In this document: positions 10,443-18,174 of the stretch, piece after piece | Position numbering within the stretch: position 1 is the stretch's first letter | Layout: each line of letters starts with the position of its first letter | From: Pseudoalteromonas prydzensis | Lineage (GTDB): Bacteria > Pseudomonadota > Gammaproteobacteria > Enterobacterales > Alteromonadaceae | Assembly (NCBI RefSeq): GCF_011050055.1 | Contig: NZ_DRGM01000054.1 | Coordinates: 1-44,819, forward strand | DNA length: 44,819 nucleotides | Reading direction: 5' to 3' | The notes under the pieces: generated by a model | What the model was told of the DNA's origin: nothing | Seen by the model: the letters and a program-made list of their open reading frames with translations, nothing else | Databases searched by the model: none | Position numbers and translations under genes: made by a program

Positions 10443-11685
10443 AACTCACCTGCTGCTCGGCTTTTGTTGGTAAAAACCCTGTCAAACCAGTAAGTTTGTA
10501 ATAAAAAGTAATCTTGTCTGTTGAACTAAGTAATAAATCATCAGCTGTGGCGCTTTGCGGTTCAAAATCAATACATACATTAAGAAAGGGCAATGGATGA
10601 GTAATACCTGATTGGTACTGAGTTAACCAATGTTCGTTATAAGTCATCACCTCAGCGTAGAGCACAAGGACTCGCTTACTTGCATCTTCTGTGCTTGCAG
10701 GGATAGCCAAGGTATTACAACGTGCGACCTGTTGCTCACCAAGCTTAATAATATCAAGCGTCAGTAAGGTATGTCGGTCAAGTGTTAACACATTACCAAG
10801 CTCAATTCTTTCGCTTAGGATGTCGCTGTTAGGTGCACTCTTTATTTTTTCATTATGTGGCTGCTGCTGCCACTGCTCAACAAACTCTCGCTGACACTTT
10901 ACTAACGCCGCGTTAACCTTGGTTTTACACGGCAACATTACACCATGGTTACTTAACTGCCTAGCAAAGTTTTTACAAATATTCAAATGTGCTTCTTTTG
11001 AGAAACCATGTTGGAATGCTTCGGCAAGAAAAATATCAAATGGCTGACTCCCTTTAAACAACACCGCGTCGGCGTGATATACACCTTCAAAATATGCACT
11101 CAGTTGTAGCTCATTAATTAACACTTTAAGTGATTGAATAGCCCCAGGTTGAATATCAATTAAAGAAACTCGCACTGTTTTAGGTGAGATAATGTGTTGC
11201 TGATCCATATAGAGTAAAATTGGTAGCAACAGTGGCGCAAAAGGACCACACGCTGGATAGGCTATATTTATTTGCGGACTGCGTTGTAATAAATCCCCGA
11301 TTAGTTCAAACACTGCTTTATAAAAAATACTATTTCTATGTACATCTTTTATCGTTGTTGTGCAGTTTAAAACCGACATCACTAAACCATGCTCATTAAT
11401 AAATTGATCTGTCATTTGAGCTTCAGTTAATTGCGCTTTAGCGAGAGTTTTTATAGCTTGGTTATAAGCATCAACAAACAATTTCTCCCTAACGGAGCTA
11501 CAACTACTCGTGGTAACAGCCTGCTTTGCAATCGCTAAAAATGATTGCTGTAATGTTTGCCCCGTCACCGTAGGTTGATTGAGCGCGCTAATTTGATTTC
11601 GCAGTGCTTGATTAAGCAATCCTGTAACTACTGGCTGCTCAGTCATATACGTTGTGGATGCTTGTTGATATTGATTATTTAACAC
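10429..11685 (-). CDS. SAM-dependent methyltransferase-like protein
   Basis: A 418-residue protein starting at a GTG (11685) behind a strong AAAGGAGC site. Residues 141-154 (IAYPACGPFAPLLL) resemble a motif I SAM-binding loop, and VSLIDIQPGAIQSL (~173-186) places an acidic residue at the end of strand beta-2, as in class I methyltransferases. The segment PFDIFLAEAFQHGFSKEAHL fits the later motif region. The N-terminal ~120 residues and the C-terminal part (FLNVCIDFEPQS, ITFYYKLTGLTGFLP) are not recognised, although the C-terminal beta-rich part is reminiscent of protein arginine methyltransferases. It overlaps the formyltransferase-like gene by 14 nt and follows the hydroxylase gene by 14 nt. 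The methyl acceptor is unknown. Confidence 0.5.
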   Translation of the reverse strand: MLNNQYQQASTTYMTEQPVVTGLLNQALRNQISALNQPTVTGQTLQQSFLAIAKQAVTTSSCSSVREKLFVDAYNQAIKTLAKAQLTEAQMTDQFINEHGLVMSVLNCTTTIKDVHRNSIFYKAVFELIGDLLQRSPQINIAYPACGPFAPLLLPILLYMDQQHIISPKTVRVSLIDIQPGAIQSLKVLINELQLSAYFEGVYHADAVLFKGSQPFDIFLAEAFQHGFSKEAHLNICKNFARQLSNHGVMLPCKTKVNAALVKCQREFVEQWQQQPHNEKIKSAPNSDILSERIELGNVLTLDRHTLLTLDIIKLGEQQVARCNTLAIPASTEDASKRVLVLYAEVMTYNEHWLTQYQSGITHPLPFLNVCIDFEPQSATADDLLLSSTDKITFYYKLTGLTGFLPTKAEQQVSYGAN

Positions 11686-11699
11686 AAAACGCTCCTTTA

Positions 11700-12305
11700 C
11701 TAACTGACTTCAGCTGCATTGACTGATGCACCGAGCAAGTTATAAATCCACTGATTAGCAACACAATCAACAACCAAGTTTATTCTTGGCAATTGACCTT
11801 TGTTTTTAACGCTATGAACCGCATCAGCATTAATATACCAACACGTATTCGCCACCATTGGCACTTGTTGACCATCAACACAAAACTCAACATCGGCAGA
11901 GCACGCTAAGCAAAAGTGAATTCGTATCTGAGCCGATTTTTCAATACTCAAACCGATGTCACGATGTGGTTTAATAGATGAATGTGGATGCAAACGCATC
12001 AAACGTGCAGATAAAATGTCACATTTCAAACTGCCAAGCAGGCTTTTGAAAGCAGGGAGATAAGTTAAGTTTGGACCATTAACCCAAGCACATTCAGGCT
12101 CTAACATAAAGGATTGGAGTATAGGGTGCCCATCAACATACTCTTTAGGTACATTCAGCGGCAATACATCCCATTTCCCTTGATAGTCATTTTCGTTGAC
12201 ATGATCGACCCAACAACATTGCTCAGCAACTAACAAATCCTCAGCGAGTTTAAACTCCCCAAACGGAATTGATAATTGAGCATATGCAACAGACTGGGTT
12301 ATCAT
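11700..12305 (-). CDS. Aspartyl/asparaginyl beta-hydroxylase-like dioxygenase
   Basis: A 201-residue protein of the Asp/Asn beta-hydroxylase family, which are cupin-type Fe(II)/2-oxoglutarate enzymes. The key block is HSSIKPHRDIGL (His114, Asp116), followed by RIHFCL (~128-133), WYINADAVHSVKN with the second metal His164, and RINLVVD with Arg174 as the likely 2-oxoglutarate contact. The length equals the isolated catalytic domain. A GGGAG site precedes the ATG. It is the first gene of the leftward run and lies opposite the plus-strand gene at 12473, so the 167-nt gap should carry its promoter. Known relatives hydroxylate Asp/Asn side chains in proteins or small peptides; a target in this operon is plausible but unproven. 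Confidence 0.83.
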   Translation of the reverse strand: MITQSVAYAQLSIPFGEFKLAEDLLVAEQCCWVDHVNENDYQGKWDVLPLNVPKEYVDGHPILQSFMLEPECAWVNGPNLTYLPAFKSLLGSLKCDILSARLMRLHPHSSIKPHRDIGLSIEKSAQIRIHFCLACSADVEFCVDGQQVPMVANTCWYINADAVHSVKNKGQLPRINLVVDCVANQWIYNLLGASVNAAEVS

Positions 12306-12472
12306 TTTTACACTCCCTGTTTTAGGTAAGCAGCCAATACTGATACAGCATAGACCAATAACCTATAAATAAAACATTACAGCGCATTACACGGTGACTT
12401 TTTGTGTATAGTAAATAGCCCATTTGTGCATTAAGCTTACCAATTAAAGCACATCCACTTTGGAGGTTTTCT

Positions 12473-13270
12473 TTGCGTATTAATGATTTAACACAGCAGC
12501 AATTAACACTTATTAGTATCGACTTAGCGCAATTAAGATTAATAGCCGATTTAACACTTGCGCCTACTATGCCTTACTTTGCTGAAAAACCTTATCCTAT
12601 TGGCCGCTGTAGAGAAATAAGAGACGAGGTATTTACATTATTACAAGCACAACTGCCGCACACACAAAAACCAGGGCTCAGCTTATTAAAAGATCTCATT
12701 GCCCAAGGCAATCCTTTACAAAAAGCATGGGGCTCACTGCGGGATGAGTATTTTCAAAACGCATTTATTATCGGTACTTGGTATATTGATGTTGCTAACG
12801 ACACCGTAAATGCCAATAAACCCAGAGTAGAGATTTTGCCTTTAGCGACATCAAACTTTACCCCAATTAAAGATTTTACTCAGTTTGTCACAATAGCCCG
12901 TAGCTATTGGAAAGTTGCAGTGTATAGAAATGATGTATGCCCAGCACTTGCGCCTTATATGCCACTTTTATGTGTGGGCGATAACGGTACTAGCTGGCTC
13001 GGAGCCGCAAACGACGACATGCTAAACATCGCAATACACAGCCAATTTACCCAATCAAAAACAATATTAAAAGATCTGCCAAGCCCACCAGTAGAGATAA
13101 TACAACGCTGGCAATCACTGTTATTAAACTTCACTCACGACCCCTTATTAACAACAAAAGGAGATGCAATCACCTTTTGTGATGAATACAGTAAAAAGTT
13201 ACAACACCCCGATCTAGCACACAGGGATGCCGCTGTGATTGCCTATTCATCGTTACCAAAGTCAGTGTAA
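12473..13270 (+). CDS. Conserved-looking protein of unknown function (TTG start)
   Basis: A 265-residue open frame beginning with TTG, chosen because a strong TGGAGG site lies 6 nt upstream. I do not recognise a family. The protein looks soluble: no signal peptide and no membrane segment. It contains several aromatic-rich patches (MPYFAEKPYPIGRCREIRDE, FIIGTWYIDVAND, SYWKVAVYRND). It is divergent from the hydroxylase-led operon with a 167-nt shared upstream region, so it may be co-regulated with it or be an accessory of that cluster. Codon use and the strong ribosome site support a real gene. Confidence 0.7.
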   Translation: MRINDLTQQQLTLISIDLAQLRLIADLTLAPTMPYFAEKPYPIGRCREIRDEVFTLLQAQLPHTQKPGLSLLKDLIAQGNPLQKAWGSLRDEYFQNAFIIGTWYIDVANDTVNANKPRVEILPLATSNFTPIKDFTQFVTIARSYWKVAVYRNDVCPALAPYMPLLCVGDNGTSWLGAANDDMLNIAIHSQFTQSKTILKDLPSPPVEIIQRWQSLLLNFTHDPLLTTKGDAITFCDEYSKKLQHPDLAHRDAAVIAYSSLPKSV

Positions 13271-13401
13271 TTATAGTATCAGTGCAACACTCATTGTAAT
13301 GACGTGTAATAGAAAAGCCTGCCCTTGTCCCTATACTCCTTAATGAGTAAAGCAATTAGCTTTTGCTCGCCAACCTATTCAAACAATTTAAGGAGAAATT
13401 T

Positions 13402-13746
13402 ATGGCTACATTTAAAGTGAATATCCCAGCAGGTCCTATCTGGGATCAAAAAGATGCTGAAGAAAAAGCACCAGCCGTTGCCGCAGCGCACCAAGGCAAA
13501 TGGACAGGCGAATGGAATACCGTAGTAGAAAGTCAAATGAGTGTTGTTGAAGTAGAACTTCAAGTGACAAACTCAGGCAGTAACTCATTCAAAACTACTG
13601 TATTAGCCGGCCCTCTTTGGAGCAATGACGAAGCTCAAAAAATAGGTGAAACCATCGCCGCTTCATATGGTGCAGAGTTTACTGGTGAATGGAAAACCAT
13701 CGTCAATGGCGTGATGAGTGTTATTGAAATAGAGTATAAATTCTAA
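13402..13746 (+). CDS. Mannan-binding lectin of the MVL family
   Basis: A 114-residue protein; the ATG at 13402 is preferred over an upstream start because AAGGAG sits just before it and it gives the length of Microcystis viridis lectin. The protein is two homologous halves: NIPAGPIWDQKDAEEKAPAV with KWTGEWNTVVESQMSVVEVE, then VLAGPLWSNDEAQKIGETIA with EFTGEWKTIVNGVMSVIEIE. This is the MVL pattern, known to bind the branched mannose/chitobiose core of N-glycans with one site per half. There is no signal peptide, so export, if any, is not by Sec. It stands alone with its own ribosome site and ends before a strong bidirectional terminator. The match is striking because the type member is cyanobacterial, so transfer is plausible. 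Confidence 0.93.
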   Translation: MATFKVNIPAGPIWDQKDAEEKAPAVAAAHQGKWTGEWNTVVESQMSVVEVELQVTNSGSNSFKTTVLAGPLWSNDEAQKIGETIAASYGAEFTGEWKTIVNGVMSVIEIEYKF

Positions 13747-13761
13747 CTCCTTAGAATTTAT

Positions 13762-13794
13762 AAAGCGCTATGACACCTGGATTTATAGCGCTTT
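13762..13794. terminator. Bidirectional terminator between lectin and permease genes
   Basis: Perfect 10-bp stem AAAGCGCTAT / ATAGCGCTTT (13762-13771 and 13785-13794) with a 13-nt loop, placed between the convergent lectin and TauE/SafE genes. The A and T ends on both sides let it serve both directions. Confidence 0.75.
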
Positions 13795-13807
13795 AACAAA
13801 TTATTAG

Positions 13808-14560
13808 CTAGATCGCTTGCAAGCCCTGCCATGCCAACTGCAGCGCAAGTAAGGTTAAAATAGCCCGAAAAATACGTTTAAACTTATCGGTAGAAATACG
13901 CTGTAATAACTGCAAACCAAGCCAAGTGCCAAGCGCACCACTGATGATCATTGCCGTAACTAAAGGCAACCACTGCCAAAACGAAAAGCCCACAAAGCCA
14001 TACAAAATAGCTTTAAAGGTATGTTGCACACTCATACAAGCAGAGAAAGTAGCGGTATATTTTAACTTCTCGTAATTATTAACATACAAACAACTGCCCA
14101 CTAACGGGCCACTCGCTCCCACAAACATTGATAAAAAGGTTGTCACAGCACCAGCAGCACTGCGCCATAAAGCAGAGGTTTCACGCAACTTTGGCGTCAC
14201 GCCCCACAATAAATAAAGTACAAACCCCGCCACAACAATTTTCATCAATTCAAGTGGAATACGTGTCACAATAGCCGACGCAGCAAACGCACCAATAATC
14301 CCACCAAGTGAAAAGTATACAAACATACTTTTATCAAGGTGCTTAAAAGTCAGCATAAACCTGTTGGCATTTGAACCCAACTGCACTAACCCATGCACCG
14401 GAATAACAATACTCATAGGTAATAACGACGCCATCACCACCAACAACATCAACCCGCCACCAGCACCAAAGGCAGCGGAGATCATCGACGTAACAGCCGA
14501 CAAAATAATAAGCCCAATAACGCTGAACGACGTTAATAAATCGCCAGCTAAAAATTCCAT
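13808..14560 (-). CDS. TauE/SafE family membrane permease
   Basis: A 250-residue, very hydrophobic protein with about eight membrane segments. The N-terminal repeat ISAAFGAGGGLMLLVVM and the second half SMFVGASGPLVGSCLY match the paired Gly-rich motifs of the TauE/SafE (DUF81) family, proposed exporters of sulfite or organosulfonates. Substrate is not deducible. It is likely monocistronic and convergent with the lectin gene. It probably belongs to the original chromosome at the left edge of the ssrA-linked islands. Confidence 0.88.
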   Translation of the reverse strand: MEFLAGDLLTSFSVIGLIILSAVTSMISAAFGAGGGLMLLVVMASLLPMSIVIPVHGLVQLGSNANRFMLTFKHLDKSMFVYFSLGGIIGAFAASAIVTRIPLELMKIVVAGFVLYLLWGVTPKLRETSALWRSAAGAVTTFLSMFVGASGPLVGSCLYVNNYEKLKYTATFSACMSVQHTFKAILYGFVGFSFWQWLPLVTAMIISGALGTWLGLQLLQRISTDKFKRIFRAILTLLALQLAWQGLQAI

Positions 14561-14715
14561 CTAAGACCACTTGGCAAGTAAAACAGAGTAATGACGTTAG
14601 CATGAGTAAAAATAAGATGCGAGTACCTAAAGCACCAGTAAAATGAAACGCTTATTACAACAAAGAGCAACATGCCACCAGCTATTCAAACAATAAAACA
14701 CCTCGCGATAAGCAT

Positions 14716-14806
14716 AAAAAAACCCACCAACTTGATTGCTCAAATTGGTGGGTTTTTAGGGTTTTTAAATCTACGAATTTAAAAACCGATATTGAACTGG
14801 GGGAAC
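14716..14806. repeat. Second copy of the hairpin and flank found beside the left prophage att site, with a decayed att scar
   Basis: Within the gene-free stretch 14561-14944 lies a hairpin (14716-14757, CCCACCAACTTGA against its near-complement, 4-nt loop, A and T flanks). It is followed by AGGGTTTTTAAATC, one changed base, then GAATTTAAAAACCGATATTG. The same hairpin design and flank occur at 20962-21036 directly before the left prophage att repeat. Here the flank runs into GAACTGGGGGAACCC, which can be read as the att core with two short deletions. I interpret it as the scar of an older ssrA-type attachment site. The rest of the gap shows nothing clear. Confidence 0.6.
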
Positions 14807-14944
14807 CCTTAAATCACTATTTTAAAACAACTTTACAATTAACCACTACCCGACACGGTACTATCTGTGATACTAACCATGGTACTAAAATAGATTATCA
14901 CCATAGTTAAAAAACGCTAGGTATATTAAATCTAATATTTTTTA

Positions 14945-16399
14945 TTAATCTAAATTTCCTGCCAACTTTATCACTTTTTGGTAATCAGGCCATAACCAAA
15001 TTTTCACGTTACCTGTTTTGTGATTAAAGTTGGAAAAATTACTATCTATTTCAAGAGCTACCTTTTTTATAATTCCATTGCAGTGGCTATAATCTTTACC
15101 ATGAGCCTTACTATGAGTGCCATAAACTAAATGTTTTTGGGCATCACCCCACGTATCTGGATATTCAATATTATGCTGTACTGAATTATACATATTTAGC
15201 TCATATAGTTCAGAAAATACATTTTCATCATGGCTATCTAGCAAAATATTATGTTTGTATAACCTATTATCTATGCATGGCTTGCCATTTTTTCTTTCAT
15301 CAAAACTTGTACTCTTTAGATCAAATTCTACTATCCCTACCAATAAAGAAAATATATTTACTACCTGAACTTTATTAGAGCTTTGTTCAGCGTATAACGC
15401 TCCTCGTAAGCAAGCTTTTAATTTATCAATTAACTGATCAACATCCCTTAAACTCAACTCGTAAGCTTTAGCCACCCATATTATATATTGGTGTATATTG
15501 TCTTTTGTATTGTTTGTAATTTTAGGGTAAATGACTACCCTATCAGAATACGGCGTTAAATCTATTTCTTGTAATTTTAAATAGTGCTCGAGATCTGACT
15601 CTGCTAATCTAGCTTCTCTATTAAAAAAGCGTTTCAAATAAGTATTCGAGTCAAAATTAGAACCGTAAACTGATTTTATCGACTCTTGCAGCTGCGTAGT
15701 ATCTGTGGCCACAACAAAAACAAAATTCTTTGTTGTGAAGAAGTGCTTTATAACTTCTAACATTTCTATGGCGTAATTAGGTCTACATCTATCAAGTTCA
15801 TCAATTAGTACAATCACAGGCAATTCCTTACCGTGAGTTTGCTTAAGCACTTCAGCTAAAAGCCCTAATTCTTTTCTTATACTTTTAATAGCTTCAACTT
15901 GCTCTTCATGATCTTTCTTTATACTCGTAAGAAAGTCTTTCGCCGATGCTTCAAATAGAGTTTTCATAATTTCTCTACCCGTTGCAGAATCATCAACTAG
16001 ATACTTAGTAACCAACCCTGTACCAGCGATAACAGTACCTTTTAGCGCTTTTCCTAAAAAGCCTGTTAGCTTGTCTAAATCAGACCCAATGTTGTGGTTA
16101 ATTATTGAAAGTTGATTAATTAGCTCGCTAGCAACCACTGATAACGGTATCTCTGAAAAATCACTTTCCCATGCATCAATATAAATAGTCGGATGCCCTT
16201 CATTCGTCAGGTGCGTGTACAGACGTCTTAAAAACTCAGTTTTACCAGTTCCCCAAGCACCATTTAAGTTAAGCACAAAGCCGTCGTGCTCTCCCTTAAT
16301 ATAATTAGTTAAAAACTCACCATACTCTTTACGATTGAGCTTACAGTTATCAAACGTATACTCAGTAAGCCACTCTGGATATTTACAATTAATACTCAT
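14945..16399 (-). CDS. KAP family P-loop NTPase
   Basis: A 484-residue protein with Walker A GAWGTGKT (47-54) and Walker B VIVLIDELDRCRP (195-207), followed by FVFVVATDTTQLQESIKSVY, the pattern of the KAP NTPase family (PifA/Kidins220 group). Many KAP proteins carry membrane helices inserted in the NTPase domain; here the insert region (~112-135, GFLGKALKGTVIAGTGLV) is only weakly hydrophobic. The gene starts 3 nt after the stop of the upstream membrane coiled-coil gene, so the two are surely co-expressed. The C-terminal ~200 residues are not recognised. KAP NTPases often sit in phage-exclusion and defence islands. A role with the partner in phage defence is inference. Confidence 0.85.
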   Translation of the reverse strand: MSINCKYPEWLTEYTFDNCKLNRKEYGEFLTNYIKGEHDGFVLNLNGAWGTGKTEFLRRLYTHLTNEGHPTIYIDAWESDFSEIPLSVVASELINQLSIINHNIGSDLDKLTGFLGKALKGTVIAGTGLVTKYLVDDSATGREIMKTLFEASAKDFLTSIKKDHEEQVEAIKSIRKELGLLAEVLKQTHGKELPVIVLIDELDRCRPNYAIEMLEVIKHFFTTKNFVFVVATDTTQLQESIKSVYGSNFDSNTYLKRFFNREARLAESDLEHYLKLQEIDLTPYSDRVVIYPKITNNTKDNIHQYIIWVAKAYELSLRDVDQLIDKLKACLRGALYAEQSSNKVQVVNIFSLLVGIVEFDLKSTSFDERKNGKPCIDNRLYKHNILLDSHDENVFSELYELNMYNSVQHNIEYPDTWGDAQKHLVYGTHSKAHGKDYSHCNGIIKKVALEIDSNFSNFNHKTGNVKIWLWPDYQKVIKLAGNLD

Positions 16400-16402
16400 A
16401 TA

Positions 16403-17713
16403 TTACTCTCTCCAATAATCACTCACAGAAGCTCTTACATTTTCAATCTCTGGCTGAGAATACCCATTTTTCCCAATAGTTGGATAAAAAACTAAACTAA
16501 AAATAACATCTAAAGAATCACCAGAAAATGGCTTATCATCATGATTAGTACCTGAAATGGTCGCGCTCATCTTAATAGATACTTCTTCACCTTCTCTTTC
16601 TTCAACCCCAACCACATGAACATCTTCAACAAACTCAAAATAGGCGTTAGTTTCTGCCATTGACCCTGTAACAGAATCCTCATGTAATAATGAATCATAA
16701 TTATCTGAATCGCCTGCAAACTCATTTGCTAAATCTTTGAACAAGTCATCTGACATAAACCTGATTGTATCTATGTTTTCAAACATTTGAACCAAATGAT
16801 CAAAAACCTCTTCTGCCGTCACTTTTATTTTTGAATTTTTAATTAACTCAGAAAGAGCTTTGAGAATTGTTAAGTTGCTGTATGCAACACATGAAAGCTC
16901 CTCTAACTGAGATAATGAAAATTCATCATCCATTAATAGCTCGTCACTATTTCTATAGCCGAAGCAAATTACTAAGCAATCCATCATAAAATCTATCGGC
17001 GCATTTACTTCATCTTCAATAAAAGATTCTGATAAATATTTAAGAAAAACGTAAGCAGTCGGAAACCTTGCGTTTAATATCTCTTGGTGATGATGGGCTT
17101 TTGCTCGTTCTTGAGCAAGCTTTTCTCTTTCATCACGCCTTTTTAAGTCATTGAGTCTTAACTCTTCTTGCTCAGCTTCTAACTCTAATTTTTTTTGCTC
17201 GGCTATCGTTATCTTTTTCTTAGCTTCTAACTCTTCAAGTTTAAGTTTTTTATCGTTAGCCTCTATTCTTGTTATATCAGCTTTAGCCTCAAACTCTTTT
17301 AACTCAGCATCTAACCTTTTTCCTAAGTATGGGTTAGCAGGATCTCCTTTGTATATTACTTCATTCAATTCCGTTTTTTTCTTAGCCTTTATTATATCAA
17401 TGCCAACAACCTCACTATGTCGCCACTCTTCCGCTCTTTTAAGTAATTTATGACTCAAAACATTCAAATACGGTAAGCCAAACGCGTATGCCAACGCCAC
17501 TAGCAAAGGCCACAGCCATATGCTTAAATTTGAAAGTCTAATTATTTCTTCGAATGCCAAAAGTCTAACTTCAAGATCCCCTTTCCCCCAAAATAATAAG
17601 AGGAAATACTTCCAATTGAATAAAATCCACGCCCCCATAAAAGCGCCTAAAACAGGGCTTGTGATCTTCACTCTATTATCACTAAACCAACCTTTAATTA
17701 AATCCTGTACCAT
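16403..17713 (-). CDS. Membrane protein with long coiled coil, partner of the KAP NTPase
   Basis: A 436-residue protein I cannot assign to a named family. Two membrane helices are clear (about 21-42, AFMGAWILFNWKYFLLLFW; and 63-85, LSIWLWPLLVALAYAFGL). Residues ~120-215 form a highly charged Lys/Glu/Gln coiled coil. A C-terminal soluble region (~220-436) is acidic and contains EFVEDVHVVGVEEREGEEVS, possibly beta-rich. The layout is membrane anchor, stalk, cytosolic sensor or effector. It ends 3 nt before the KAP NTPase gene, so the two probably form one membrane complex, with this subunit giving the anchor that the NTPase lacks. The start is an ATG after AAGGA. Confidence 0.8.
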   Translation of the reverse strand: MVQDLIKGWFSDNRVKITSPVLGAFMGAWILFNWKYFLLLFWGKGDLEVRLLAFEEIIRLSNLSIWLWPLLVALAYAFGLPYLNVLSHKLLKRAEEWRHSEVVGIDIIKAKKKTELNEVIYKGDPANPYLGKRLDAELKEFEAKADITRIEANDKKLKLEELEAKKKITIAEQKKLELEAEQEELRLNDLKRRDEREKLAQERAKAHHHQEILNARFPTAYVFLKYLSESFIEDEVNAPIDFMMDCLVICFGYRNSDELLMDDEFSLSQLEELSCVAYSNLTILKALSELIKNSKIKVTAEEVFDHLVQMFENIDTIRFMSDDLFKDLANEFAGDSDNYDSLLHEDSVTGSMAETNAYFEFVEDVHVVGVEEREGEEVSIKMSATISGTNHDDKPFSGDSLDVIFSLVFYPTIGKNGYSQPEIENVRASVSDYWRE

Positions 17714-17855
17714 TGAAGTTCCTTATAGCCTGCGCTTTTTTAAACCCACTCAACATATCGAATATCACTTGCTGAAATTGTTGGTTTCTTACGGGATCTG
17801 ACAACAGCTGCATCATTTTAGGCAGTGGTGTCAGCCATTGCTTGAGGTAAATAGC
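17694..17855 (-). pseudogene. Coding-like scrap upstream of the KAP pair
   Basis: An open stretch of 53 codons with coding character (contains KMMQLLSDPVRNQQFQQVIF and DMLSGFKKAQAIRNF), bounded upstream by an in-frame TAG and ending inside the first codons of the membrane coiled-coil gene. I see no ribosome site for the internal ATG. It is most likely the 3' remnant of a gene lost in an island rearrangement, but a very small gene cannot be excluded. Family not recognised. Confidence 0.35.
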
Positions 17856-17955
17856 CTAGCATAGCCCTTCAAAAAATTTTTATAGTCTCACTCATTATCG
17901 AAATTTATTAACTTAAACGACACAAAATACTATCTAAAAATAAAACTAATTGTTT

Positions 17956-18126
17956 TTAGAAATATTTATTCGCCCTTTCTATGCTGCTTAGAGACTTACC
18001 ACATTTTTCAACAAGCTCTGCATTGGTCATATAGCGATCTTTTTTAATAAACCCTAAGATGGCTTTATCAACGTTAGAAAGCTTTAAACCATCATCTAAG
18101 TCTTCACTTTCTAACTTTTTAGCCAA
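17956..18126 (-). pseudogene. Remnant of a Fic-type C-terminal winged helix
   Basis: A 56-codon minus-strand fragment, blocked upstream by TGA. It reads DDGLKLSNVDKAILGFIKKD and ELVEKCGKSLSSIERANKYF. This lines up with the C-terminal winged-helix region of the Fic protein at 19866 (NDGLKLTALDKEIIKLITNN, QLSDELSKSVRTIERRIKIL). The fragment stops short of the wing. It appears to be the debris of a second, diverged fic-like gene lying just downstream of the AbiE pair. Confidence 0.55.
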
Positions 18127-18174
18127 TCAAGTCAAACAGTTATTAGTTTTGCTATATAAGTCCTGTGCGAACTC

